From NCBI RefSeq assembly GCF_017642925.1, contig NZ_JAEPOL010000015.1, positions 1 through 64,000 of the forward strand: 64,000 bases of DNA. Reading direction: 5' to 3'. The DNA comes from Maricaulis sp. Its GTDB lineage: Bacteria; Pseudomonadota; Alphaproteobacteria; Caulobacterales; Maricaulaceae. The notes under the pieces are model-generated. The model was not told where the DNA came from. It searched no databases and saw only the letters and a program-made list of their open reading frames with translations. Below are positions 8,085-15,925 of this stretch, one piece after another. A program made the position numbers and the translations under genes. Within the stretch, counting starts at the first letter, position 1; the number at the start of each line of letters is the position of its first letter.

Positions 8085-8488
8085 GCGGGCCGGAAGCGGG
8101 CCTGCGCGCCGTGATCGATGCCGCCCTCAAGGCCGATCCGGCGATCCAGGCGGTGCTGGGCGATCCGGTGCGGCTGACCGCCCGGCGTGGCCGGCGCACG
8201 CCCTATCCCAATGCCAGCTGGGGGCGGATCGAGACCGTGGAAACCGGCGCCGACGGCGTGTCGCTGCTGGAATGCCGGCTGAGCCTGGACATCTGGTGCC
8301 GCGATGCCGATCCGGCCGAGCTTCTCGGCCCGCTGCGCACCGCGCTGGCCGGGCTCGATATCGACCTGCCGGAACCCTGGACTTTGCTCTCGCTTCTGCC
8401 CGCCTACAGCGATGTCTTCGCCACGCGCGACACCGATATCCGCCGCGGCCTGATCCGGTTGAAGGCGGTGATGGGGCGGGTGGGATGA
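8081..8488 (+). CDS. GTA tail terminator-type protein (g8, DUF3168)
   Basis: The 135-residue DUF3168 protein starts at GTG overlapping the previous stop. The pattern LRAVIDAALKADPAIQAVLG, the WGRIETVE strand, LECRLSLDIWCRD and the TDIRRGLIRLKAV end is typical. In Rhodobacter GTA this family corresponds to g8, next to the stopper g7. Here g6 and g8 are directly joined and no head-stopper (g7) gene is present between them. The g7 role may be lost, fused or encoded elsewhere. Confidence 0.88.
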   Translation: MSGPEAGLRAVIDAALKADPAIQAVLGDPVRLTARRGRRTPYPNASWGRIETVETGADGVSLLECRLSLDIWCRDADPAELLGPLRTALAGLDIDLPEPWTLLSLLPAYSDVFATRDTDIRRGLIRLKAVMGRVG

Positions 8489-8502
8489 CAGGCTCCGAAC
8501 CC

Positions 8503-8592
8503 GGTTTCCCCGGATAAGCGAAGCGCATTCCGGGGCCTGCCGGACATTGCCTTTCAGCCTCAACGAGGCCCCGGAACAGGTCCGGGGAAAAC
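8503..8592. repeat. Palindromic intergenic repeat (TTTCCCCGGA type)
   Basis: The ends GTTTCCCCGGA and TCCGGGGAAAAC are inverted complements, with nested CCGGGGCCT/AGGCCCCGG arms. It sits between the DUF3168 gene and the major tail gene and belongs to a different family from the TGTCATCCCGG elements. Confidence 0.65.
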
Positions 8593-8620
8593 AGATTTCT
8601 GACGTAGTGGAGATATGCTG

Positions 8621-9037
8621 ATGACCCTCCAATCCGGGCGCGATGTCCTGTTGCGGATCGGCGATGGCGGCGAGCCGCCGGCCTTTGCCGCGGCTGCCGG
8701 GCTGCGCATGAAGACGATCTCGCTGAATGCGCGGACGGTGGATGTCACCCATGCCGACAGTGCCGATGGCTGGCGCGAATTGCTGGCCGGGGCGGGGGTG
8801 AAATCCTGTTCCGTCTCCGGCGCGGGCGTCTTCGTCGACGCGGCCGCAGACGCCCAGGTGCGCCAGGCTTTTTTCGACCAGGCGGCGCGCGACTGGCAAT
8901 TGGTGATCCCGGGTTTCGGCACGATCACCGGCCCCTTCCTGGTGGCGAGCCTGGATTATTCCGGCCGCCATGATGGCGAGGCGGCCTGGGCGATGACCCT
9001 GGCCTCGGCCGGTGCGCTCACTTTCGAGGCGCTCTGA
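8621..9037 (+). CDS. GTA major tail protein (g9, TP901-1 family)
   Basis: The 138-residue tail tube subunit includes the segment MKTISLNARTVDVTHADSADGWRELLAG, diagnostic for TP901-1-type tube proteins. A QLVIPGFGTITGPFLVASLDYSG strand pair and a final ALTFEAL follow. I prefer the ATG at 8621 because a GGAG ribosome site lies 8 bases upstream; the ATG at 8615 is too close to it. The stop overlaps the next ATG by one base. Confidence 0.92.
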   Translation: MTLQSGRDVLLRIGDGGEPPAFAAAAGLRMKTISLNARTVDVTHADSADGWRELLAGAGVKSCSVSGAGVFVDAAADAQVRQAFFDQAARDWQLVIPGFGTITGPFLVASLDYSGRHDGEAAWAMTLASAGALTFEAL

Positions 9038-9303
9038 TGGCCAATCCCGTGCGCGGCGAGGTGGAGCTGGTGGCCGGCGGCGAGACGTATCGCCTCTGCC
9101 TGACGCTGGGTGCGCTCGCCGAGATCGAGACGATCTGTGCCGATGGCGCACCGATGACGGCGACCCGCCTTCTCGCCGTGCTGGGCGCGCTGATGCGTGG
9201 CGGCGGGTCGAGCCTCACGGCCAGCGAGATCCGCGCCCTGCCGCTGGACATGGAGACCGTTGCCGGTGCCGTCGCGGCCTGCTTTGAACGAGCGGGCGCG
9301 TGA
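9037..9303 (+). CDS. GTA gp10-family protein
   Basis: The 88-residue gene transfer agent gp10-family protein begins MANPVRGEVEL and carries the family pattern of a short beta hairpin followed by LCLTLGALAEIE and a helical region ending in VAACFERAG. In comparable clusters it lies between the tail tube and the tape measure and is thought to act as a tail assembly chaperone together with the following small gene. It is translationally coupled to both neighbours (TGATG upstream, GTGA downstream). Confidence 0.85.
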   Translation: MANPVRGEVELVAGGETYRLCLTLGALAEIETICADGAPMTATRLLAVLGALMRGGGSSLTASEIRALPLDMETVAGAVAACFERAGA

Positions 9304-9482
9304 CCGGCGCCATGGACTGGCCGGCCGCGCTGCGCCTGGCCGTGCGGCTGGGCCTGACGCCGCACGCCTTCTGGCAATTGAGCCTGGCGGAATGGCGCGC
9401 CCTGACCGGCGGCGCCGCGCCGTCGCTCGACCGGGCGGCGCTTGACGCCCTTCTTCAACGCTATCCGGACCCTTCATCATGA
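9300..9482 (+). CDS. GTA small tail-assembly chaperone-like protein (g10.1, rcc01693 family)
   Basis: The 60-residue protein has the conserved pattern WPAALRLAVRLGLTPHAFWQLSLAEWRAL, found in the short GTA proteins between g10 and g11. It starts at GTG in a GTGA overlap and ends in an ATGA overlap with g11. It probably acts with gp10 as a chaperone for the tape measure, by analogy with phage G/GT proteins. That role is inferred from position. Confidence 0.82.
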   Translation: MTGAMDWPAALRLAVRLGLTPHAFWQLSLAEWRALTGGAAPSLDRAALDALLQRYPDPSS

Positions 9483-9988
9483 CCGATTATTCCGACCGGG
9501 CCGGCGAGGCCCTGCAGACGCTGGCCGACGGTCCCGCCCGCCAGGCAGCCGATGCCATTTCCGCCGCCTTCGAACGCACGGGCGAGACCATCGAACAGGC
9601 GCTGGGCCGGGCGGCGCGCTCGGGCGAGACCAGTTTTTCGCGCATGACCGACGCCATCCTGCGCGATCTGGCGCGCCTGGCCGCCGAACAGCTGATCGAG
9701 AAACCGCTGGAAGGCGCCATCAATCGCGCCCTGTCCGGTCTCGACCTGTTCGGCGCAAGGGCCGGGGGCGGACCGGTGACACCGGGCGGTGCCTATCTGG
9801 TCGGCGAGCGCGGACCGGAGCTTTTCACGCCCGCCAGTGCCGGCGAGGTCGGCCCGGCCGGGGCGCCGAATGTCACCGTCAATCTTGTCCTGCCGCCGGG
9901 CGGTGACGCCCGCGCCGTCGAAGGCTCGCAGACCCGCATCGCGCGGGCACTGGCCCGAGCCGTTGCCCGGGGGAGCCGCTGGTCATGA
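9479..9988 (+). CDS. GTA tail tape measure protein (g11)
   Basis: The 169-residue protein is very short for a tape measure, as in known GTAs whose tails are short. The N-terminal half is helical (SFSRMTDAILRDLARLAAEQLIEKPLEGAINRAL). A Gly-rich segment GGPVTPGGAYLVGERGPELFTPASAG follows, typical for lambda-family tape measures and GTA g11. It is coupled on both sides by ATGA overlaps. The length is somewhat shorter than the Rhodobacter homolog as I remember it, consistent with a short tail. Confidence 0.88.
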   Translation: MTDYSDRAGEALQTLADGPARQAADAISAAFERTGETIEQALGRAARSGETSFSRMTDAILRDLARLAAEQLIEKPLEGAINRALSGLDLFGARAGGGPVTPGGAYLVGERGPELFTPASAGEVGPAGAPNVTVNLVLPPGGDARAVEGSQTRIARALARAVARGSRWS

Positions 9989-10605
9989 GCGCGTTTCACG
10001 AGATCCGCTTTCCCTTCGCCATCGGGCTGGGCGCATCGGGCGGGCCGGAACGGCGTACCGAGATCGTCACGCTGGTGTCCGGCCGCGAGGAGCGCAATTC
10101 GCCCTGGGCGAATTCCCGCCGTCGCTGGGATGCCGGGCCGGGTATTGCCTCGCTGGACGATATCCACACCCTCCTGGCCTTCTTCGAGGCGCGACGGGGC
10201 CGGCTGCACGGTTTCCGCTTCCGCGATCCGCTGGACAACCGCTCCTGTGCGCCCTCGATCCAGCCATCCCCGGCGGACCAGGTTCTGGGGACAGGCGATG
10301 GCGGGGCGGCTGCCTTCCAGCTGGTCAAACACTATGCCAGCGGTGCGCAGAGCTGGACCCGCATCATCGCCAAACCGGTCGAGGGATCGGTGCGCGCCGC
10401 CATCGACGGTGCGGAAACGCCCGTCGTCACCGATCACACGACCGGCCTCGTCATTTTCGACACCCCGCCCGCACCGGGCGCCGTGGTCACCGCCGGCTTC
10501 GCCTTCGACTGCCCGGTCCGCTTCGACACCGACCGCCTCGACATCGCCCTCGACACAGTCGGGGCCGGGGCCGTGCCGCATGTGCCGCTGGTGGAGCTGA
10601 TTTAG
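9985..10605 (+). CDS. GTA distal tail protein (g12, DUF2460)
   Basis: The 206-residue DUF2460 protein is predicted to form the distal tail ring. Family landmarks are MSAFHEIRFPFAIGLGASGG, RRTEIVTLVSGREERNSPW, the SLDDIHTLLAFFEARRGRLHGFRFRD core and a C-terminal FDTDRLDI. The start overlaps the g11 stop. It is followed by the left arm of the inverted repeat that encloses g13 and g14. Confidence 0.92.
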   Translation: MSAFHEIRFPFAIGLGASGGPERRTEIVTLVSGREERNSPWANSRRRWDAGPGIASLDDIHTLLAFFEARRGRLHGFRFRDPLDNRSCAPSIQPSPADQVLGTGDGGAAAFQLVKHYASGAQSWTRIIAKPVEGSVRAAIDGAETPVVTDHTTGLVIFDTPPAPGAVVTAGFAFDCPVRFDTDRLDIALDTVGAGAVPHVPLVELI

Positions 10606-10609
10606 CAGT

Positions 10610-10770
10610 GCGCGCTGCCGCGCTCTGCGCCGCTTCGCGCCGCCCCCTCAGTCCGCTGTCGCGGACAGCTCCCCCGCAAGCGGGGCGAGCCCTGAACAAG
10701 GCTTCCCCTGCGTCAGCGGGGGAAGTGGCCGAACCCCGGCCAGAGGCCGGGTGAGGTCGAAGGGGGTGAG
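10610..10770. repeat. Left arm of 161-bp inverted repeat flanking g13-g14
   Basis: This segment is an almost exact inverted copy of 11937-12097. Shared blocks include CGCTCTGCGCCGCTTCGCGC, CCCCCTCAGTCCGCT, GCTCCCCCGCAAGCGGGGC and CTTCCCCTGCGTCAGCGGGG. Only a few substitutions and two single-base length changes are visible. It lies in the g12-g13 gap. The internal CCCCCGC/GCGGGG hairpins mark it as an intergenic repeat family. Confidence 0.85.
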
Positions 10771-10796
10771 TGCGCCGTATTCCGAAAGGACATCCC

Positions 10797-11462
10797 ATGC
10801 TCACGCTTTCTCCTGCGCTCGAGGCCGCGCTGGCTTCGGGGGTGACGACGCTGTGCTGGTGCTGGCGGGTGACGCGCCGGGACGGGGCGGTGTTCGGTTT
10901 TACCGATCACGATCGCGAGCTGAGCGTGGACGGGCTGGTTTTCCTGGCCGGGTCCGGCTTTGGCGGCGCAGATCGCGAGTGCGCGGCCGGGTTTGCGCCG
11001 GGCCAGACAGGGCTTGCCGGCGCGCTGGATGCGGAGACGGTGACACAGGCCGATCTGGAGGCCGGGCTGTGGTCCGGGGCGCAGGTGGACATCCTGCGGG
11101 TGGACTGGTCGGCGCCGGAGACTTTCGTGCGGACCGGCCGGGGCGAGCTGGGCGAGATCCGCTGCCGTGACGGCCGGTTCGAGGCGGACCTGCTGGGGCC
11201 GGCCCACCGGCTGGAGACGATGACGGGCCGGGTGTTCGCCCGCCGCTGCGATGCGGAACTGGGCGATGCGCACTGCGGTGTCGATGCGGGGCATGGCGGG
11301 TTTGCGCTGGGCTGCGACAAGCGCTTTGCCACCTGCCGCGACCGGTTTGCCAACACGCTGAATTTCCGTGGCTTTCCCTACATGGTCGGCAATGACATGC
11401 TGCAGGCCTCGCCCGCCAGCGAACCGGTCCGCGATGGCGGGTCGCGGGGGCTTGTGTCATGA
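10797..11462 (+). CDS. GTA baseplate hub protein (g13, DUF2163/BR0599 family)
   Basis: The 221-residue protein begins MLTLSPALEAALASGVTTLCWCWRVTRRDG and carries FTDHDREL. The Cys-rich late segment CDAELGDAHCGVD...CDKRFATCRDRFAN is typical of the BR0599/DUF2163 family, where the four Cys may bind an Fe-S cluster. GTA g13 forms part of the tail tip. The ATG at 10797 has a GAAAGGA ribosome site 9 bases upstream. It overlaps g14 by ATGA. Confidence 0.9.
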   Translation: MLTLSPALEAALASGVTTLCWCWRVTRRDGAVFGFTDHDRELSVDGLVFLAGSGFGGADRECAAGFAPGQTGLAGALDAETVTQADLEAGLWSGAQVDILRVDWSAPETFVRTGRGELGEIRCRDGRFEADLLGPAHRLETMTGRVFARRCDAELGDAHCGVDAGHGGFALGCDKRFATCRDRFANTLNFRGFPYMVGNDMLQASPASEPVRDGGSRGLVS

Positions 11463-11935
11463 GCCGGGCGCAGGTGCTGAAGGAGGCGCGGACCTGGCTG
11501 GGCACGCCCTATTGCCACCAGGCCAGCCGCCGCGGGGCGGGGTGTGACTGTCTGGGCCTGATCCGCGGTGTCTGGCGGGCGCTGTATGGCGCCGAGCCGG
11601 AGAGTGTGCCGGCCTATACGCCGGACTGGGCCGAAGTGGCGGGCGAGGAAACGCTGCGCGACGCAGCCATGCGGCATCTCGTGGAGATCGATCGCGATAC
11701 TGCCCGTCCGGGCGATGTCCTCCTCTTCCGGCCCGATCTGGCCGGTCCTGCCAAGCATTGCGCCATCCTCTCCGCCCGCGACCGCATCATCCATGCCTAT
11801 TGGGGGCGGGCGGTTGCCGAGACCGCGCTGTCGCCCTGGTGGCAGCGGCGCTGCGTGGCGGCCTTCGCCTTCCCCGAATGCGAGGCTGACCAGCCTGCAC
11901 GGTCGCTGGCCGAGCGGGTGTTTGGCCCTTCCTAG
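11459..11935 (+). CDS. GTA tail-tip NlpC/P60 peptidase (g14)
   Basis: The 158-residue cysteine peptidase is predicted to cleave cell-wall peptides during GTA entry. The nucleophile is probably C31 in the GAGCDCLGLI motif. The His is H100 (PAKHCAIL) and a third polar residue, H112, lies in IIHAYWG. N-terminal LKEARTWLGTPYCHQASRRG is characteristic of phage/GTA NlpC-P60 proteins. It is translationally coupled to g13. The right arm of the inverted repeat follows directly. Confidence 0.92.
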   Translation: MSRAQVLKEARTWLGTPYCHQASRRGAGCDCLGLIRGVWRALYGAEPESVPAYTPDWAEVAGEETLRDAAMRHLVEIDRDTARPGDVLLFRPDLAGPAKHCAILSARDRIIHAYWGRAVAETALSPWWQRRCVAAFAFPECEADQPARSLAERVFGPS

Positions 11936-11936
11936 A

Positions 11937-12097
11937 CTCACCCCCTTCGACCTCACCCGGCCTCTGGCCGGGTTCGGCCACTTCCCCCGCTGACGCAGGG
12001 GAAGCCTTGGCACAGGGCTCGCCCCGCTTGCGGGGGAGCTGTCCGCGTGAGCGGACTGAGGGGGCGGCGCGAAGCGGCGCAGAGCGCGTCAGCGCGC
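11937..12097. repeat. Right arm of 161-bp inverted repeat flanking g13-g14
   Basis: This is the inverted partner of 10610-10770; the two arms are separated by 1166 bp that hold exactly g13 and g14. The right arm begins one base after the g14 stop codon and runs into the upstream region of g15. Confidence 0.85.
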
Positions 12098-12127
12098 AAT
12101 CTCGCAAAAGCACAGGACACGAAACCC

Positions 12128-15100
12128 ATGGCGCAACTTGTTGTGACGGCCGGGCAGGCCGCGCTGAACGGGGTGCAGGCGCTGGCACCGGCGCTGGCCT
12201 CGACGGCGGCCAATGCGGCGGTGAATGCGCTGCTGGCGCCGCATCGCGAGGGGCCGCGGCTGAGCGAATTGCCGGTGCAAACCTCGACCGACGGTGCGCC
12301 GATGGCGCGGATCTGGGGGCGGGGGCGGATCGCCGGCCAGGTGATCTGGGCGTCGCGCTTCTCGGAGCATCGAAGCGAAAGCGGTGGCGGCAAGGGCGGG
12401 CCGACGCGCACCGATTACAGCTACTCCATCTCCTTTGCCGTCGGCCTGTGTGAGGGCGAGATTTCCGGCATCGGCCGGATCTGGGCCAATGGCACCCTGC
12501 TGGACCGCTCGCGCTACCCGGTCCGCCTGCACACCGGGGCCGAGGACCAGGCACCCGATGCGCTGATCCAGACCATTGAGGGCGCAGACGCGCCGGCGTT
12601 CCGGGGCACCGGCTATGCGGTGATGGAGGACTGGCCGCTCGACGCCTTCGGCAATCGCATCCCCAATCTTTCTTTCGAGGTGTTCCGTCCCGTGCGTGGT
12701 GCCGGGTTGGAGCGGCAGGTGCGGGCGGTCAATCTCATCCCCGGCTCGGGCGAGTTTGCCTATGCCGTCGAGCCGGTGATGCGCGAACTGGGGCCGGGCC
12801 ATGAGGCCGCCGAGAACGCCCATAATGGCCGCGGCCTGACCGATATCGTCGCTGCGCTGGACGATCTGGAGCGCGACCTGCCGGCCTGCCGCTCGGTCCA
12901 GCTGGTCGTCGCCTGGTTCGGCACCAGTCTGGACTGCGGTACCTGCGAGATCCGTCCGGGTGTGGAGACGCGCGACAAGGTCACACGGCCGCTGGACTGG
13001 TCGGTCGCCGGGACCGGACGGGCCGGCGCGCACCTGATCTCGCAGGCCGATGGCCGTCCCGTCTATGGCGGTACGCCGGACGATGCCTCTGTCATTGCCG
13101 CAATCCGCCATCTCAAGGAGCGCGGCTATGCCGTCACCCTCTATCCCTTCATCCTGATGGACATGCCCGGCTATCCCTGGCGCGGCCGGATATCCGGCCC
13201 CGATGGCAGTCCTGATGCCGCCGACGATGTCGCCGCCTTTTTCGGCACGGCTGCGGCGGAGGATTATGCGGTCTCGGGGGATGCGGTGACATATGCCGGG
13301 CCGGGCGAGTGGCGCTTCCGGCGTTTCATCCTGCATTGCGCCGCCCTGGCGAAGGCGGCCGGCGGGGTGGACGGTTTCCTGATCGGGTCTGAAATGGTGG
13401 GACTGACCACGCTGCGCGATGCCGCCGGCACCTATCCTGCCGTCGATGCGCTGTGCGATCTGGCGGGCGCCGCGCGCAGCCTGCTGGGCAGTGGTGTGCG
13501 CCTGTCCTATGCCGCCGACTGGACCGAGTATCACGGTCACCAGCCCGGCGGCGGCGCGAAGGTCTTTCATCTCGATCCGTTGTGGAGCGACCCGGCGATA
13601 AGCGCTGTGGCGATCGACTGGTATGTGCCGCTGAGCGACTGGACCGGCAGCGCGGATGAGGCGGATGCCGCCATCGCGACCGGTCCCCACGATCCGGCCT
13701 ATCTCGCCGCGGGCGTGGCCGGCGGAGAGGGGTATGACTGGTATTATGCCTCGGACGCGGATCGCGAAGACCAGATCCGCACGCCGATCGCCGATGGCGC
13801 CCATGGCGAGGACTGGATCTGGCGCGTCAAGGATCTGCATGGCTGGTGGTCGAATGCGCATCATGACCGGCCCGGCGGCGTGCGTGACGCTGTACCGACC
13901 GGCTGGGAGCCGCGTTCCAAACCGCTCTGGCTGACGGAAGTGGGGTGTCCCGCCGTCGATCTCGGCGCGAACCGGCCCAATGTCTTTCTCGATCCGAAGA
14001 GCGATGAAAGCGCGTTGCCCTGGCACTCCACCGGCACGCGCGACGACCTGATGCAGCGCCGCTATCTGGAGGCGCTGCTGTCGCACTGGGAGGCGGGTGC
14101 GAACAATCCCGTTTCGCCGGTCTATGGCGGGCCGATGGTCGATCCGGACTTGATCCACATATGGACATGGGACGCCCGGCCCTGGCCGGATTTCCCGACG
14201 CGCACCGATATCTGGTCGGACGGACCCAACTGGGAGCGCGGCCACTGGCTCAACGGTCGCGCCGGCCAGGTGCCTGTGGCGGGCATCGTCGCCGAGCTGG
14301 CGGAAGATGCCGGCATGCCGGCGCTCGACGTGTCGGCGCTGGACGATCTGGTCTCCGGCTACACGGTCGACCGGCCGATGAGCGTGCGGGCGGCCCTGGA
14401 GCCGCTTGCCGGCCTCTTGGGCTTCGGTGTGTTCGAGCGCGCGGACGGGATGCATTTCGTGTCGGCCGGGCGTTCCGGTCCGGTCTTCGCGCTGGCCGAG
14501 CCTGTAGCGGGGCCGGACGGCGACCGGCACTGGACGTCGCTGCCGCCGGCCGAACTGCCGCGCGATGTGGCGCTGGGCTTTTTCGACGACACGGCCGCCT
14601 ACCGGCCGGGCCGGGTTTCGGTGCGCGAAGCCTTTGGCACTGTGACCACCCTGGCGCAGCAGGTCTGCGTCGTTGCCGACCCGTCCCTGGCGCGCAGCTG
14701 GTGCGGCGCGGTACTGGCCGATCTTGCCCATCAGGCACCGGTGACCGGGTTCGGCCTGCCGCCCTCGGCGTTGGCTGTCGAAGCGGGCGATACGGTTCGG
14801 CTCGACACGCACGCCCTGCAGGTGGTTGCGCTCGATGGAGGCGATATCCGCCAGACCCGGGCCTGCGCGCCATCCCTGCGCCGAGCGGCGGTCAGCGGCG
14901 CGGATAGCGGCGTCGATGCACCGGGACCGGCTCTGCCCTCGCGGCCGCTGGTTGCAGTGCTGGATATTCCCCTCTTCGCCGGGGCGGAGACGCGGGCCGG
15001 GCCTTTGCTGGCGGCCCATGCCGAACCCTGGCCGGGGCGGATCGTCTATCATGCCGGCGGTGCTGCCCGGGCGGAAAGCCGCCAGCCGGCACGGATCGGT

Positions 15101-15850
15101 GCCCTTGCCGACGATCTGCCGGCCGGGCCGCCCGCGCGCTGGGACCGGGCGAACACGGCGGGGATCGAACTTTATTCGGGGGCGCTCGCTTCACTGCCGC
15201 CCGGGACCGTGCTGGCCGGTGGCAACCGGTTAGCTGTCGCAGCAGCCGACGGGGCATGGGAAATCCTCGCCTTTGCCGATGCCGAACTCGTTTCGCCGCA
15301 GACCTGGCGTGTGCGCACGCTGCTGCGCGGTCTCGGCGGAAGCCGGTGCCTGGATCATGTCGCAGGCAGTCAGGTGGTTGTGCTGGCCGGCGTGAGCGAT
15401 GTCCTGCCTGTCGCCGTGCACGAAACCGGTGCGCCGCTGTCCGTCACGGCTGTGCCCGACGGATTGCCGGTGCATCACAGCCAGGCGCGAACGGTGGATT
15501 TCGTGCCGCAGCAGCGGCATCTGCGCCCGCTGGCACCGGTCCATCTGCGCGCACGGCAAACAGACGATGCACTCGAGCTGGCCTGGATCCGCCAGACACG
15601 CATAGGCGGGGACAGCTGGGCGGCCGGCGATGTGCCGCTGGGCGAGACATTCGAGCGCTACCGTGTCACGGTCTCGGCAGACGGGGAAACCGGGCTGGAG
15701 CTGGAAACCGCTGAGCCTGTCCTGTCCCTGCCGCTGGCTGCCGTAGACGACGCATTCGGCGGTCGTCCGGCAGCGCTCACCGTCAATGTTGCCCAAGTGT
15801 CCGACCGCTACGGCCCCGGCGAGACGGTGTCGCTGAGCCTCGACCTGTGA
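12128..15850 (+). CDS. GTA host-specificity/tail fibre megaprotein (g15, TIM-barrel)
   Basis: The 1240-residue tail tip protein starts MAQLVVTAGQAALNGVQAL. Residues about 80-280 resemble phage tail hub domains (ARIWGRGRIAGQVIWASRF, SISFAVGLCEGEISGIGRIWANG). The GTA TIM-barrel-like glycoside hydrolase domain spans roughly residues 350-760, with segments such as FLIGSEMVGLTTLRDA, DWTEYHG and LWLTEVGCPAVDLG. The C-terminal third contains a phage tail-like domain ending in a fibronectin-like fold. It recognises the recipient cell surface. The ATG at 12128 was chosen because the upstream frame extension lies over the inverted repeat. It is the last GTA structural gene. Confidence 0.95.
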   Translation: MAQLVVTAGQAALNGVQALAPALASTAANAAVNALLAPHREGPRLSELPVQTSTDGAPMARIWGRGRIAGQVIWASRFSEHRSESGGGKGGPTRTDYSYSISFAVGLCEGEISGIGRIWANGTLLDRSRYPVRLHTGAEDQAPDALIQTIEGADAPAFRGTGYAVMEDWPLDAFGNRIPNLSFEVFRPVRGAGLERQVRAVNLIPGSGEFAYAVEPVMRELGPGHEAAENAHNGRGLTDIVAALDDLERDLPACRSVQLVVAWFGTSLDCGTCEIRPGVETRDKVTRPLDWSVAGTGRAGAHLISQADGRPVYGGTPDDASVIAAIRHLKERGYAVTLYPFILMDMPGYPWRGRISGPDGSPDAADDVAAFFGTAAAEDYAVSGDAVTYAGPGEWRFRRFILHCAALAKAAGGVDGFLIGSEMVGLTTLRDAAGTYPAVDALCDLAGAARSLLGSGVRLSYAADWTEYHGHQPGGGAKVFHLDPLWSDPAISAVAIDWYVPLSDWTGSADEADAAIATGPHDPAYLAAGVAGGEGYDWYYASDADREDQIRTPIADGAHGEDWIWRVKDLHGWWSNAHHDRPGGVRDAVPTGWEPRSKPLWLTEVGCPAVDLGANRPNVFLDPKSDESALPWHSTGTRDDLMQRRYLEALLSHWEAGANNPVSPVYGGPMVDPDLIHIWTWDARPWPDFPTRTDIWSDGPNWERGHWLNGRAGQVPVAGIVAELAEDAGMPALDVSALDDLVSGYTVDRPMSVRAALEPLAGLLGFGVFERADGMHFVSAGRSGPVFALAEPVAGPDGDRHWTSLPPAELPRDVALGFFDDTAAYRPGRVSVREAFGTVTTLAQQVCVVADPSLARSWCGAVLADLAHQAPVTGFGLPPSALAVEAGDTVRLDTHALQVVALDGGDIRQTRACAPSLRRAAVSGADSGVDAPGPALPSRPLVAVLDIPLFAGAETRAGPLLAAHAEPWPGRIVYHAGGAARAESRQPARIGALADDLPAGPPARWDRANTAGIELYSGALASLPPGTVLAGGNRLAVAAADGAWEILAFADAELVSPQTWRVRTLLRGLGGSRCLDHVAGSQVVVLAGVSDVLPVAVHETGAPLSVTAVPDGLPVHHSQARTVDFVPQQRHLRPLAPVHLRARQTDDALELAWIRQTRIGGDSWAAGDVPLGETFERYRVTVSADGETGLELETAEPVLSLPLAAVDDAFGGRPAALTVNVAQVSDRYGPGETVSLSLDL

Positions 15851-15925
15851 GGTGGCTTTGCGAACCGGGGCAAACCCGCTTACATGAAAGGCGTGTAGAC
15901 CCCGACCGGTGTGGTAACAGGAAGC

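Noticed and set aside
12089..15052. Long open frame (987 codons) on the minus strand opposite g15
   Set aside because: It mirrors the codon periodicity of g15, has an Arg/His/Gly-rich sequence without family features and is explained by high GC suppressing stops.
881..15850. Complete prophage instead of GTA
   Set aside because: No integrase, repressor, replication or lysis genes; gene order and family membership match alphaproteobacterial GTAs, including the short tape measure.
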